From Desulfotomaculum nigrificans DSM 574 (lineage in GTDB: Bacteria > Bacillota > Desulfotomaculia > Desulfotomaculales > Desulfotomaculaceae), in assembly GCF_000189755.2 (NCBI RefSeq), contig NZ_KI912183.1, positions 374,257-438,256 on the forward strand: 64,000 nt of DNA, given 5' to 3'. A program made the translations under genes and the position numbers. This document shows positions 42,486 to 51,881 of this stretch, in pieces. Below the pieces are notes generated by a model. It did not search any database. It saw only the letters and a program-made list of their open reading frames with translations, and had not been told where the DNA came from. Position 1 is the stretch's first letter. The number at the start of each line of letters is the position of its first letter.

Positions 42486-43221
42486 TGAAAGTACATTATC
42501 AAAATTAAACGATATGCGTTTAACTGCAATGGCTGAAACCTACAGGAAACAGTTGCATGACACCGATTACCAGGAACTATCCTTCGAAGATCGCTTTAGC
42601 CTGCTTGTGGATGTAGAATGGTCACGCAGAAAGAATAATAAGCTGGATCGCCTCATTAAAGGAGCCCAATTTCGCTACAATCAAGCCTGTATTGAAGACA
42701 TAGAATATCATCCGGACAGAAAGCTGGATAAAGCTCAAATTCTACGTTTGGCTTCAGGTCAATACATTCAGGATCACCACAATATTATTATCATGGGTGC
42801 TTCAGGGAACGGCAAAACGTATCTTGCGTGCGCATTTGGAGTGGCAGCATGTCGCCAGTTCTACAAAGTTAAGTATGTTCGGCTACCGGATCTGCTTGAT
42901 GAACTGGCAATCGCCAGAGGCGAGGGCATATTTCAAAAGGTCATGAAGCAATACAAGAAAGTCAATCTACTTATACTGGACGAATGGCTTCTAACACCTT
43001 TAAAAGGGAACGAGGCCCGCGACCTTCTAGAAATAGTGGAATCAAGGCATCAGACTGGTTCAACCATTTTCTGTTCTCAGTTTGATCCCAGAGGATGGCA
43101 TGAAAAAATAGGTGAGGTAACCTTAGCAGATGCTATTTTGGACCGTATTGTCCATGATTCCTATAGCATTCTGATTGATGGGGAGATATCAATGAGAGAA
43201 CGATATGTCTTAGAAAAATAA
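42478..43221 (+). CDS. istB: IS21 helper ATPase
   Basis: The 247-residue AAA+ ATPase is related to DnaC, with Walker A GASGNGKTYLA and Walker B NLLILDEW. It selects the target and recruits IstA. ATG 42478 follows GGAGGG; the ATG at 42463 lies before that site. Intact. Confidence 0.95.
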   Translation: MTNESTLSKLNDMRLTAMAETYRKQLHDTDYQELSFEDRFSLLVDVEWSRRKNNKLDRLIKGAQFRYNQACIEDIEYHPDRKLDKAQILRLASGQYIQDHHNIIIMGASGNGKTYLACAFGVAACRQFYKVKYVRLPDLLDELAIARGEGIFQKVMKQYKKVNLLILDEWLLTPLKGNEARDLLEIVESRHQTGSTIFCSQFDPRGWHEKIGEVTLADAILDRIVHDSYSILIDGEISMRERYVLEK

Positions 43222-43511
43222 CAATCCCGGGCCACCACTATAGGGGGTGGCCCTATTAATGTCATCAGTGGCTCATTTTAATGTCATAAGTGGCTCAAAA
43301 ATATGGCATAGTTGGCTCTATTCTATGGCAATAATCACTAATTGCGTTGATTTGAGCGAATCCAGCCTGAATCAATACTTATTATCTATCACTTATCCCG
43401 TGGGGTGGGACATCCGGCAAAGTAAATGATGTTTTATAGTGACAGGTCTTGATAATTAAGGCAGATAAAAAGGACTTACCCATTTCATATGGATAAGTCC
43501 TTTAGTCCTTT

Positions 43512-43609
43512 TGGCGGGAGTGTGTGGGAATCGAACCCACCAGAGACAGGAACGCTGCCTCACGACTGGTTTTGAAGACCAGGAGCACCACCAGGCACCA
43601 TCCACCCCC
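43512..43609 (-). tRNA. selC: tRNA-Sec (UCA)
   Basis: Read on the minus strand, the 98 bases give an extended acceptor stem, a long D stem, the anticodon loop CTTCAAA with TCA, a long variable arm (GAGGCAGCG...) and a T arm GTGGG/CCCAC with TTCGATT, ending in an encoded CCA. The long variable arm and UCA anticodon define selenocysteine tRNA. The partner genes selA and selB lie 16 kb away. Confidence 0.93.
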
Positions 43610-43610
43610 G

Positions 43611-44320
43611 TAAAACTATAAGGTTCCTCGAATCTCTGTTCAGTTTAGGGTGACTGATTTTCATATGAGTAAATGTCTTGTAAGATTAAAACCAGTCGAT
43701 TCTAATTTCGCTGTGTATTCGCTGGAACCCTTTAAAGAAGTCAGAAATAATTATAAAAAATATAGTCTGTTTTTCTGACCGTTTTTTATTTTACAGGAGA
43801 ATTTATGTTAAGTCAAACATAACAAGAAAATTAATTGTTATGAATATTGCTCGGCGATATGATAATCTATTAGACAAAATTGAGAGATGGCTCAGCAATC
43901 CATAAAAGTAAGTCTAAAGCCACTCAAAAGAAAAGGACAGCATAAAGTTAGCTGATTTTTGTGTTCCATGACCGATTTTTGGTTTAAAAAGGGAGTGAGT
44001 AAATTTTATCCGATTCTCAAATCAGTTCTTACCTAAAGGAAATGGAAAATTCTTAAGTGATAAGAAAAACCATAACCCAGTTTTGTTGAATAAAGATTGA
44101 GCAAAGGGGGTTCCAGGTGACGCTGGCGTGTAGTTGTTTATGTTGGTGAAACAGTCAGTATACGGGGAAGAATGAGAACCCTACCAAAGCAACAAGGGAA
44201 GGTGAAGATAGAACAGACGTTGTTATTTATTTCTTAAAGAACCCTGGAAAAGGCTTGATTTTAGTGACTTTAGGGGCTTTTAGTAAAAGGTTATTGGCGG
44301 TGTTTGTGAGACCATGCCCT
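43611..44320. other. Gene-poor, probably decayed region between two tRNA-Sec copies
   Basis: No gene with ribosome site and family likeness is visible. Short frames with amino-acid-like content (for instance a 21-codon ending starting ATG near 43838) look like remnants. The region is AT-rich and lacks hairpins of terminator type. Confidence 0.5.
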
Positions 44321-44369
44321 ACGACTGGTTTTGAAGACCAGGAGAACCATCAGGCACCGTCCATCCCCG
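44321..44369 (-). pseudogene. Partial copy of tRNA-Sec (5' half only)
   Basis: These 49 bases match the 5' half of the tRNA-Sec gene at 43562-43610, in the same orientation, with 4 differences. The copy covers the acceptor 5' strand, D arm and anticodon arm including the TCA anticodon. The sequence that should give the variable arm, T arm and CCA is unrelated. It cannot form a tRNA. Confidence 0.88.
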
Positions 44370-44470
44370 TATTTAGAAATAAAAACTTACAACAACGTAG
44401 AAGATGGTATAAGGTGATTATATTTTTCGGCAACCTAAATAGATACGCACAAAAAACAAGTTTTATCTCT

Positions 44471-44785
44471 CTATTTAAGCCGTTTAAAAGGTATGACTTT
44501 CCCGTTATTGCTCCCTTTAGAAGAGGGTTTGTTTTCTGTTTCTTTAGAAGGTGAATTGCCGTGGCAACCTCCCCCGTTACAACCCGGGCAACCTGCGTTT
44601 ATATTTACCAAACCGAATTCAAAGGCTGCCTTTAAAACATCATGCCCCAGCTTATCCAAGTTAGGATTAAACTGTGCATTAGTCTGGCATTCATCTATCC
44701 GTTCAAGAATTAAGCTAATGAATTGTTTCATGATTTCGGCGTTGAGATTATCCAGCAGGTCCTGACGGGTAATAAATCTTTTCAT
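44471..44785 (-). CDS. Hypothetical protein with CPGCNGGGCHG motif, 104 residues
   Basis: The N-terminal two thirds are helical (LLDNLNAEIMKQFISLILERI), followed by a glycine/cysteine cluster CPGCNGGGCHG and a basic Lys/Ser tail. The cysteine-histidine group suggests metal binding. ATG 44785 follows GGGAGG on the minus strand. Family not recognised. Confidence 0.55.
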   Translation of the reverse strand: MKRFITRQDLLDNLNAEIMKQFISLILERIDECQTNAQFNPNLDKLGHDVLKAAFEFGLVNINAGCPGCNGGGCHGNSPSKETENKPSSKGSNNGKVIPFKRLK

Positions 44786-45015
44786 AAATACCTCCCGTGA
44801 AATTAATATCACCATTTAACATAACTTAATTTATCTTTTAACGACAATTTTCCTGCCAGAGATTAAAATTTTACCAATACAGGAAGAATAATTTCATACT
44901 TTGAGTTTATCTATAAAAATAGGGAATTTGCTAATTGGGAAGGAATTTTTTAACTCCTGGCGAATAAATACATGTTGAGGTTGGGAAGATAGATGAGTAG
45001 GTGACAGATTAGATC

Positions 45016-45978
45016 ATGCTTGATTTTTTTAGCCTAATTAGGGAAGATCTCGGGATGGTAGAGTCAGAAATCAGGAAAGTAGTTCAGTCCCGGGACTCCT
45101 TGTTAACAAAAACTTCTTTGCAGTTATTAAACGCCGGAGGGAAAAGATTACGTCCGGCTTTTGCACTTTTGGCAGGTCGCTTGTATGATGCCGATGTGGA
45201 AAAACTTATACCCCTGGCGGTGGCTTTAGAACTTATTCATATGGCTACATTGGTACATGATGACGTGGTGGATGACTCCATGACCCGTCGGGGAACCCCT
45301 ACGGTCAAGGCTAACTGGGGTAATAAAATTTCTATGCATACCGGAGATTACCTTTTTGCCAAATCCCTGGTATTGATATCCACCTATAAAGAACCTTTAA
45401 TTGCCGAATTATTAGCTAAAACCAGTGTGAAGATGTGTGAAGGTGAGATACACCAAATTTCCACAGCCTATAGTGCCAACCAAAGCTGGCGGGATTATTT
45501 TTATCGCATTGAGCGTAAAACAGCCTTGCTGATAGCTGCCAGCTGCCAACTTGGGGCGGTGGCAGCAGGGGCCCCGGCAAAAGATCATAAACGACTGGGT
45601 AAGTTTGGCCACCAGTTAGGTATGGCCTTTCAGATAACTGATGATATTTTGGATATGGTGGCAGACCAGCGGGAATTAGGGAAGCCCATCGGTGGGGACT
45701 TACGTCAGGGGATTTTGACGATGCCGGTAATTTATTCCCTGGAAAAGAGTCCCCGGCGTGAACGTCTACGTGAATTGGTGGAAATCCGTGAAAAAACCGA
45801 GGATCAAGTAAAGGAAGCCATTGAACTGATTAAAGAGGCTGGGGGCATTCAATTCTCCTTTGAAGTGGCCCAGCGATATATTGCCAAGGCTAAAAATAAT
45901 CTTAAGTATTTACCAGATCGGCCGGTTAAAAAAGTATTTGAGCAAATTGCTGATTTTATTGGGGTCAGGAGGTTCTAA
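45016..45978 (+). CDS. hepT: Polyprenyl diphosphate synthase, catalytic subunit
   Basis: The 320-residue enzyme has both aspartate-rich motifs: LVHDDVVDDSMTRRG and QITDDILD, with GGKRLRPAF near the start. It elongates a prenyl diphosphate for the menaquinone tail, probably with the HepS-like subunit at 11481. It stands at the head of the tetrapyrrole genes rather than next to its partner. The ribosome site is distant (GTAGGTGA, 14 bases), so the start is less sure than the identity. Confidence 0.88.
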   Translation: MLDFFSLIREDLGMVESEIRKVVQSRDSLLTKTSLQLLNAGGKRLRPAFALLAGRLYDADVEKLIPLAVALELIHMATLVHDDVVDDSMTRRGTPTVKANWGNKISMHTGDYLFAKSLVLISTYKEPLIAELLAKTSVKMCEGEIHQISTAYSANQSWRDYFYRIERKTALLIAASCQLGAVAAGAPAKDHKRLGKFGHQLGMAFQITDDILDMVADQRELGKPIGGDLRQGILTMPVIYSLEKSPRRERLRELVEIREKTEDQVKEAIELIKEAGGIQFSFEVAQRYIAKAKNNLKYLPDRPVKKVFEQIADFIGVRRF

Positions 45979-45990
45979 TTCTACCAAACT

Positions 45991-46632
45991 ATGGGTAATC
46001 TTTATCCAATCTACCTGAACCTGGAAGGCCAACTTTGCCTGGTGGTTGGTGGAGGTAAAGTAGCTGAGCGTAAAATAGGCTCTTTGTTAGAATGTGGGGC
46101 CAGGGTGAGGTTGGTAAGCCCGCAGGTTACCGACCAAATCAAGAAGTGGGCTGACCTGGGTCAAATTGAATTACTGCAGCGAGAATACCGACCGTCTGAT
46201 TTAACGGGTAGCTTTTTGGTGTTTGCCACCACTGATAATGCAGAGGTAAACTGCCAGGTGGCGCGGGACTGCGAAGAACGGCATTTGCCAGTAAATGTAG
46301 CAGATAATCCTACCCATTGTAGTTTTTTTGTTCCGTCCGTTATTCGACGGGGTAAACTGTCCATTGCCATCTCCACCGGTGGGTCCAGTCCCAAATTGGC
46401 GGCTAAAATAAGACGCCAGTTGGAATCACAATTTGGTCCTGAATATGCTGAATTTCTGGATTTACTATCGGATGTACGCCGTCAGGTTTTGGCCGATGTA
46501 GAGGACATTGGCCAAAGACAGGCGATTTTTTATAGCCTGGTCGAGTCTGACATTCTGGATCTGCTTAAGAACAAAAAATATGACCAGGTAAAGGAGCGGC
46601 TTAAGAATGCTTATAGCGGTTATCGGAGTTAA
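45991..46632 (+). CDS. Precorrin-2 dehydrogenase/sirohydrochlorin ferrochelatase (CysG-N/Met8 type)
   Basis: The 213-residue protein has an N-terminal NAD-binding site ([21 protein letters not shown]) and [16 protein letters not shown] and [10 protein letters not shown], typical of the siroheme synthase N-terminal module. It oxidises precorrin-2 to sirohydrochlorin and may insert iron. Siroheme is the starting point of the Ahb haem genes downstream. It overlaps hemA by 26 bases. Confidence 0.92.
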   Translation: MGNLYPIYLNLEGQLCLVVGGGKVAERKIGSLLECGARVRLVSPQVTDQIKKWADLGQIELLQREYRPSDLTGSFLVFATTDNAEVNCQVARDCEERHLPVNVADNPTHCSFFVPSVIRRGKLSIAISTGGSSPKLAAKIRRQLESQFGPEYAEFLDLLSDVRRQVLADVEDIGQRQAIFYSLVESDILDLLKNKKYDQVKERLKNAYSGYRS

Positions 46633-47935
46633 CCACCGCACCGCGCCATTGGATGTGCGGGAGAAACTATCTTTTCCTGAATATGGAATATCCGCTTGGT
46701 TGAAAAAATTACAATCATCACCGGGCATTGAAGGCTGCGCCATTCTTTCTACTTGCAACCGAACCGAGATTTATATTGCTCCCATGGAACTAGACACCGG
46801 GATGAGTTCAGTGTGGTCTTTTTTGTCTGAGAAGTCGGGCCTGGATATTTCTGAAATAAAAAATTATACCTTTTGTCATACCCTGTACGATGCCATCAGA
46901 CACCTGTTCCGGGTAGTATCGGGCTTAGATTCCATGATTTTAGGGGAAACCCAGATTTTAGGTCAGGTTAAAAGAACTTACGAACTGGCTTTAGAGGCCG
47001 GCACCACCAATGTCGTTTTGAACACCCTGTTCCAACAGGCCATTACCACCGGTAAAAGGGTGAGAACAGAAACGGGTATTGATCAAAATCCCGTTTCCAT
47101 TCCCTATGCAGCGGTGGAATTAGCTAAACAAAATCTCGGTAGCCTGGAAGGTCGCTCGGTGCTGGTGGTGGGGGCCGGAGAAATGAGTGAAATAACAGCT
47201 GTTAACCTGGTAGCCAACGGGGTTTCCAGTGTTATTGTTTCCAACCGCTCTTATGACCGGGCGGTGCAACTGGCTGAAAAGTTTAACGGTACAGCGGTAA
47301 AATTTGATCAACTCTTTGACTACATGGCCAAGTCTGATATTGTTATTTCCAGCACCGCAGCCCGGCACTATGTAATTAAGCCCCGGGAAGTAGAAAAAGT
47401 AATGGCGTTACGGGGTTGGAAAGATATTATGATGATTGATATTGCAGTGCCGAGGGATATTGATCCAGAGGTAGGTAAACTGCCCGGGGTAACATTGTAT
47501 GATGTTGATAGCTTACAAAACGTAGTGGATGCCAACCTGGCCGAAAGACGTAAGGCTGCCGTGGTAGCGGAAGGTATTATTGAAGAGGAATTAGATGAAT
47601 TTATGAAATGGTTGTCCACTCGGTTTGTGGTGCCAACCATTACTGCTTTAAAGAAAATGGCGGAAGAGATTAAACAAAGAGAGCTGCACCGGGCTTTTAA
47701 CCGGCTGGGTGAGTTAAATGAAAGGGAGAAAAAAATCATTAGCTCACTGGCTTCTTCCATTGTTAACCAATTACTTCATACCCCTGTGATTAAGCTTAAA
47801 CAATATGCATTAACACCCGAGGGACATTTATATACTGAGATATTGCAAAACTTATTTAACTTGCAGGTTGAAGGTCAGCGACCCCAAGCTGAGATACCCC
47901 CGCCGGAAAAGAAACAAAAAAGAACTGTTTCCTAA
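46607..47935 (+). CDS. hemA: Glutamyl-tRNA reductase
   Basis: The 442-residue enzyme has the catalytic-domain block [15 protein letters not shown] with the nucleophile in STCNRTEIY, the [20 protein letters not shown] block, a Rossmann domain ([11 protein letters not shown]) and a helical dimerisation tail. It reduces glutamyl-tRNA to glutamate-1-semialdehyde, the first committed step of tetrapyrrole synthesis. ATG 46607 follows AAGGAG inside the preceding gene. Confidence 0.96.
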   Translation: MLIAVIGVNHRTAPLDVREKLSFPEYGISAWLKKLQSSPGIEGCAILSTCNRTEIYIAPMELDTGMSSVWSFLSEKSGLDISEIKNYTFCHTLYDAIRHLFRVVSGLDSMILGETQILGQVKRTYELALEAGTTNVVLNTLFQQAITTGKRVRTETGIDQNPVSIPYAAVELAKQNLGSLEGRSVLVVGAGEMSEITAVNLVANGVSSVIVSNRSYDRAVQLAEKFNGTAVKFDQLFDYMAKSDIVISSTAARHYVIKPREVEKVMALRGWKDIMMIDIAVPRDIDPEVGKLPGVTLYDVDSLQNVVDANLAERRKAAVVAEGIIEEELDEFMKWLSTRFVVPTITALKKMAEEIKQRELHRAFNRLGELNEREKKIISSLASSIVNQLLHTPVIKLKQYALTPEGHLYTEILQNLFNLQVEGQRPQAEIPPPEKKQKRTVS

Positions 47936-47995
47936 TTTTCGGTGTTCCGGTTAGGAACAAGAGGGCGACTTTGAACCTCGAAAAGGGAGGCTAAC

Positions 47996-48925
47996 ATGAA
48001 ACGGAAAATTAAAGTGGGGAGTAGAGACAGTGCTTTAGCCCTTTGGCAGACCCGCTGGGTAGTGGCACAACTGGAGCAACAAAACCCGCATCTATCCTTT
48101 GAAATCGTCACCATGAAGACCAAGGGCGATAAAATGTTGGATGTGGCCCTGGCTAAGATCGGGGACAAGGGGCTTTTTACCAAAGAACTGGAACTGGCGA
48201 TGCTGAACAAAGAGATAGATTTCGCTGTACACAGCCTGAAAGATATGCCCACCGCTCTGCCTGCAGGGCTAACCATTGGGGCGGTATGCAAGAGGGACAA
48301 TCCCGGGGATGCATTGATCTCCAAGGATGGCCGAAAGTTGGCGGAATTGCCCCAGGGAGCCAGGATTGGCACTTCGTCGCTCAGGCGCTGTGCCCAACTG
48401 TTAAATTACCGGCCGGACTTCCGGTTAGAAGCACTGCGAGGCAATTTGAACACCAGAATGAAAAAAATGGCCTCCCAGCAGTTGGATGCCATTATACTGG
48501 CAGCTGCCGGAATTTACCGGATGGGCTGGTCAGATATGATTGCCGAGATTATTCCCTTTAATGTATGCTTGCCGGCGGTTGGCCAGGGGGCCATTGCTGT
48601 GGAATGCCGGGAAGATGATATAGAAATTAATCAACTTCTCCAAGGGGTGGAGCACCAACCCACCAGAGTGGCTACCGATGCTGAGAGATCGTTGCTGCGG
48701 CGGTTGGAGGGAGGCTGCCAGGTGCCCATCGGTGCCTATGGGGAAGTAATAGAGGATAGGCTTTCATTGCAGGCCATTGTAGCCACCTTGGATGGTCAAA
48801 GGCTAATCCGGGCACAGGGAGAAGGGGCTTTGAATCAAGCCGAAGAATTGGGTATTGAAGTGGCTGACAAGTTACTTAGTATGGGTGGTAAAGAAATTTT
48901 GCAACAAGTTAGATCAGGGGATTGA
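47996..48925 (+). CDS. hemC: Porphobilinogen deaminase
   Basis: The 309-residue enzyme has VGSRDSALALWQTRWV, SLKDMPT, and the dipyrromethane-cofactor cysteine in LEGGCQVPIGAY. It condenses four porphobilinogens to hydroxymethylbilane. GGGAGG precedes the ATG. Confidence 0.96.
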   Translation: MKRKIKVGSRDSALALWQTRWVVAQLEQQNPHLSFEIVTMKTKGDKMLDVALAKIGDKGLFTKELELAMLNKEIDFAVHSLKDMPTALPAGLTIGAVCKRDNPGDALISKDGRKLAELPQGARIGTSSLRRCAQLLNYRPDFRLEALRGNLNTRMKKMASQQLDAIILAAAGIYRMGWSDMIAEIIPFNVCLPAVGQGAIAVECREDDIEINQLLQGVEHQPTRVATDAERSLLRRLEGGCQVPIGAYGEVIEDRLSLQAIVATLDGQRLIRAQGEGALNQAEELGIEVADKLLSMGGKEILQQVRSGD

Positions 48926-48930
48926 TAGCT

Positions 48931-50463
48931 ATGGCTAAAGGTATTGTATATTTAGTTGGTGCCGGCCCAGGGGATCCTGGCTTAATTACCGTCAAAGGGC
49001 TTGAGTGTATTCGCAAAGCAGACGTGTTGGTTTATGACCGGCTGGCCAGTCCGCGACTGTTGGCTTATGCCAGGCCGGATGCAGAAAAAATTTACGTTGG
49101 TAAATCACCTGACCGTCACGCTGTGGCTCAGGAGGAAATTAACCAGCTACTGGTGGATAAAGCTAAGGAAGGTAAGGTTGTTACCCGGTTGAAGGGCGGC
49201 GATCCCTTTGTCTTTGGACGAGGGGGAGAAGAAGCTGAGCTATTAGTAGAAAATGGTCTGCCCTTTGAAGTTGTACCAGGTATAACCTCGGCCATATCTG
49301 TACCGGCCTATGCTGGCATTCCGGTTACCCACCGGGGATATACCTCAACGTTGGCCATCATCACCGGAAATGAAGACCCCACCAAGGATGATTCCAGCAT
49401 TGCCTGGGATAAGTTAGCCACCAGTGCCGGTACCATGGTTTTTTTAATGGGCATGGGAAATTTACCTAAGATTTGTGCTCGCTTAATAGAATTTGGCCGG
49501 TCGCCGGACACCCCCGTGGCCCTCATCCGCTGGGGTACCAGACCAGAACAGCGCACCATTACCGGTACATTAGATGACATCTATGCGAAGGCCATCAGGG
49601 CCCAATTTAAAAACCCCGCTATTATCATCGTGGGAGAGGTTGTTAAACTACGGGATAAATTGGCTTGGTTTGAGAAAAAACCTTTGTTTGGCAAACGGGT
49701 GGTGGTTACCCGTTCCAGGGAACAGGCCAGTGTACTATCGGCAGCCATTGAAGCCCTGGGGGGCGAGGCCTGGGAATTTCCCACCATTCAAATTGCCCCA
49801 CCGGAGGATTTTGCACCGCTGGATAATGCTATTAATGACGTTAGATCCTATCGTTGGGTTATCTTCACCAGTGTAAATGGCGTCAACATGTTCTTTGATC
49901 GGATGCGGGCTAATGGCAGAGATATTCGTGACCTTTCTGACGTGCGGATATGTGCCATTGGACCACGTACCAGAGATGAACTGGCCAACCGGGGGCTGCT
50001 GGTTGACTATGTTCCTGGCGAGTACCGGGCGGAAGAGATTGTGGCCGGTTTAAAAGACAAGGTTTTACCGGGAGATCGTGTGCTGCTACCTCGGGCGGAC
50101 ATTGCCCGTAAAGTGCTGCCCCAGGCCCTGGCGGAAATGGGCGCCGAGGTACATGAAGTTACGGCTTACTGCACGGTGTTGGGAGATGGCGATGCCGCCG
50201 CCATTAGGCAGGGGTTGGTGAACGGGGAAATTAGTGTGGTTACATTTACTAGTTCATCCACCGTACAAAATTTTGTTAAACTTATAGGAGAAGAAGAGCT
50301 ACCGAAATTAATGGATAAGGTTGTGGTGGCCAGTATTGGGCCCATTACCTCCCGTACGGCCAGGGAATTGGGCTTACGGGTGGATGTGGAAGCTAAGGAG
50401 TATACCATTGACGGTTTGGTACAAGCTATCACCAGTTATTTTGCCGGCCGGGAAGATGCTTAA
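48931..50463 (+). CDS. cobA-hemD: Uroporphyrinogen-III methyltransferase/uroporphyrinogen-III synthase fusion
   Basis: The 510-residue protein fuses a CobA/SUMT domain (residues about 1-245, VGAGPGDPGLIT, KGGDPFVFGRGGEE, VPGITSA) to a HemD domain (about 250-510, KRVVVTRSREQA and VTFTSSSTVQNF). One polypeptide thus closes the ring and methylates it to precorrin-2. This fusion is common in clostridia. ATG 48931 is used; TTG 48922 is possible. Confidence 0.95.
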   Translation: MAKGIVYLVGAGPGDPGLITVKGLECIRKADVLVYDRLASPRLLAYARPDAEKIYVGKSPDRHAVAQEEINQLLVDKAKEGKVVTRLKGGDPFVFGRGGEEAELLVENGLPFEVVPGITSAISVPAYAGIPVTHRGYTSTLAIITGNEDPTKDDSSIAWDKLATSAGTMVFLMGMGNLPKICARLIEFGRSPDTPVALIRWGTRPEQRTITGTLDDIYAKAIRAQFKNPAIIIVGEVVKLRDKLAWFEKKPLFGKRVVVTRSREQASVLSAAIEALGGEAWEFPTIQIAPPEDFAPLDNAINDVRSYRWVIFTSVNGVNMFFDRMRANGRDIRDLSDVRICAIGPRTRDELANRGLLVDYVPGEYRAEEIVAGLKDKVLPGDRVLLPRADIARKVLPQALAEMGAEVHEVTAYCTVLGDGDAAAIRQGLVNGEISVVTFTSSSTVQNFVKLIGEEELPKLMDKVVVASIGPITSRTARELGLRVDVEAKEYTIDGLVQAITSYFAGREDA

Positions 50464-50511
50464 CACCATCTTTCCGACCGGATTAAAGTTTATAGAAAAG
50501 TGGGAGTAGTT

Positions 50512-51681
50512 ATGATTAGTATAAGTAAGTTGTTAGGTGGTAGTGAAAATTTTGGCGATTCCCTCCGTTATGCCAGTGGTGCCAGAGGACAGGTCCATGG
50601 TACGGTAAGTGGGCATGGCCCGGTGGTGGTCTGGAATTCCACCCGCACCTGCAATTTGAAATGCCGGCACTGCTACTCAGAGTCCGACAGCAAGAAATAT
50701 AATGAGCTAAGCACAGAGGAAGCTAAAAGGTTTATTGATGATTTAGCCGAGTTTAAGGTACCGGTGTTATTGTTCTCCGGTGGGGAACCCTTAGTGCGGC
50801 CGGATTTCTTTGAATTGGTGGCTTATGCCGGGGAAAAAGGAATCAGAACCACCATTTCCACCAATGGCACGCTGATAACCCCGCAGGTAGCCTGGCGGCT
50901 GAAGGACCTGGGTGTAGGGTATGTGGGCATCAGCCTGGATGGTATCGGTAAAATTAATGATGAATTTCGTGGCCGGGAAGGGGCCTATGAGGCAGCCCTG
51001 GCCGGTATCCGCAACTGTTTGGCGGTGGGCCAGCGGGTCGGACTGCGCTTTACCATAAACCGTCATAATTATAAGGAAATAAACAATATTTTTGACCTGA
51101 TTGAAAGGGAGAACATCCCCCGGGTATGCTTCTACCATCTGGTATATTCCGGCAGGGGCTGTGAGATGGTGAAGGAAGATATTTCCCACGCTGAATCTCG
51201 GGCAGTATTGGATTTAATTATGGAGCGAACCCAAGACTTTATCAGACGGGGTTTAGATAAAGAAATATTAACGGTGGACAACCACGCTGACGCTATTTAT
51301 CTATATTTAAAACTGCACCGGGAAAACCCGGAACGGGCCCGGCAGGTGTGGGAATTGTTATCCCATAACGGTGGTAACCGCACCGGTATTGCCATTGGTG
51401 AGGTGGACTGGGAAGGTAATGTACACGCCGATCAGTTTACTCGCAACCACCGCTTTGGCAATGTGCGGGAGCGCAAGTTCGGAGAGATTTGGACCGACCT
51501 TAGTCACCCCATTCTGGCGGGATTAAAGAACCGTAAGCCATTACTTAAAGGTCGTTGTGCCAAGTGCCAGTGGTTAGATCTCTGCAACGGCAACTTCCGG
51601 GCTCGGGCCGAGGCAGTACATGGAGACTTCTGGGCCGAAGACCCGGCTTGTTATTTAACAGATGAAGAGATTGGCTTATAA
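50512..51681 (+). CDS. ahbC: 12,18-didecarboxysiroheme deacetylase, radical SAM (AhbC/NirJ1)
   Basis: The 389-residue enzyme has the radical SAM motif C47-x3-C51-x2-C54 (CNLKCRHC), the SGGEPL motif, and a C-terminal twitch-type Cys group (CAKCQWLDLC). It belongs to the NirJ1/AhbC group that removes acetate side chains from didecarboxysiroheme to give Fe-coproporphyrin III. The neighbours ahbA, ahbB and ahbD support the alternative haem pathway. ATG 50512 follows GGGAG. Confidence 0.9.
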   Translation: MISISKLLGGSENFGDSLRYASGARGQVHGTVSGHGPVVVWNSTRTCNLKCRHCYSESDSKKYNELSTEEAKRFIDDLAEFKVPVLLFSGGEPLVRPDFFELVAYAGEKGIRTTISTNGTLITPQVAWRLKDLGVGYVGISLDGIGKINDEFRGREGAYEAALAGIRNCLAVGQRVGLRFTINRHNYKEINNIFDLIERENIPRVCFYHLVYSGRGCEMVKEDISHAESRAVLDLIMERTQDFIRRGLDKEILTVDNHADAIYLYLKLHRENPERARQVWELLSHNGGNRTGIAIGEVDWEGNVHADQFTRNHRFGNVRERKFGEIWTDLSHPILAGLKNRKPLLKGRCAKCQWLDLCNGNFRARAEAVHGDFWAEDPACYLTDEEIGL

Positions 51682-51687
51682 GAGGTG

Positions 51688-51864
51688 CTTTAGGGTCTAG
51701 GTGTTAGACTAAGGGGTATTCCTAAAGGGTCCTGTTGTTAGTAAACAAGCATTTCATATATCTGATCTTGCAGGACCTAAAAACAATGCATTATAAGTCT
51801 AACAACAGGACCAAACAGAAATGCCCATAAGCTAACGACGGGACCTCAAAGCAATACCCTAAAG
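51688..51864. repeat. Array of about 35-bp repeats in direct and inverted orientation
   Basis: Between ahbC and hemB, a unit of the type CAGGACCtaaAaacAATgC...TAAGtCTAACaac occurs three times in direct order (from 51771, 51806 and 51840). The part 51688-51745 carries the same unit in inverted orientation. The result is a large imperfect hairpin: GGTCCTGTTGTTA (51728-51740) pairs perfectly with 51800-51812, and CTTTAGGGT (51688-51696) with 51856-51864. Confidence 0.75.
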
Positions 51865-51881
51865 TAAGGAGGGTTTTATCC

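Larger units (their letters stand above)
40803..43310 (+). mobile_element. IS21-family insertion sequence
   Basis: Two overlapping genes, istA and istB, are framed by multiple inverted end repeats. The left end reads TGCCAT, TGAGCCACTTATGACAT, TGAGCCA, TGCCAT; the right end repeats this in reverse (TGCCAT, TGAGCCACTTATGACAT, TGAGCCACTGATGACAT). Repeated inner motifs are typical of IS21 ends. The exact outer bases (TG...CA at 40805 and 43308 is one option) and a target duplication could not be fixed. Both genes are intact, so the element may be active. Confidence 0.92.

Noticed and set aside
43247-43429. 60-codon frame at the right end of the insertion sequence
   Set aside because: It crosses the IS terminal repeats and has no ribosome site.
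44255-44554. 99-codon frame over the partial tRNA-Sec copy
   Set aside because: It reads through the tRNA fragment; at most a remnant of something older lies before it.
51688-51864. CRISPR array between ahbC and hemB
   Set aside because: Repeats are imperfect, have no spacers, occur in both orientations and no cas genes are present.
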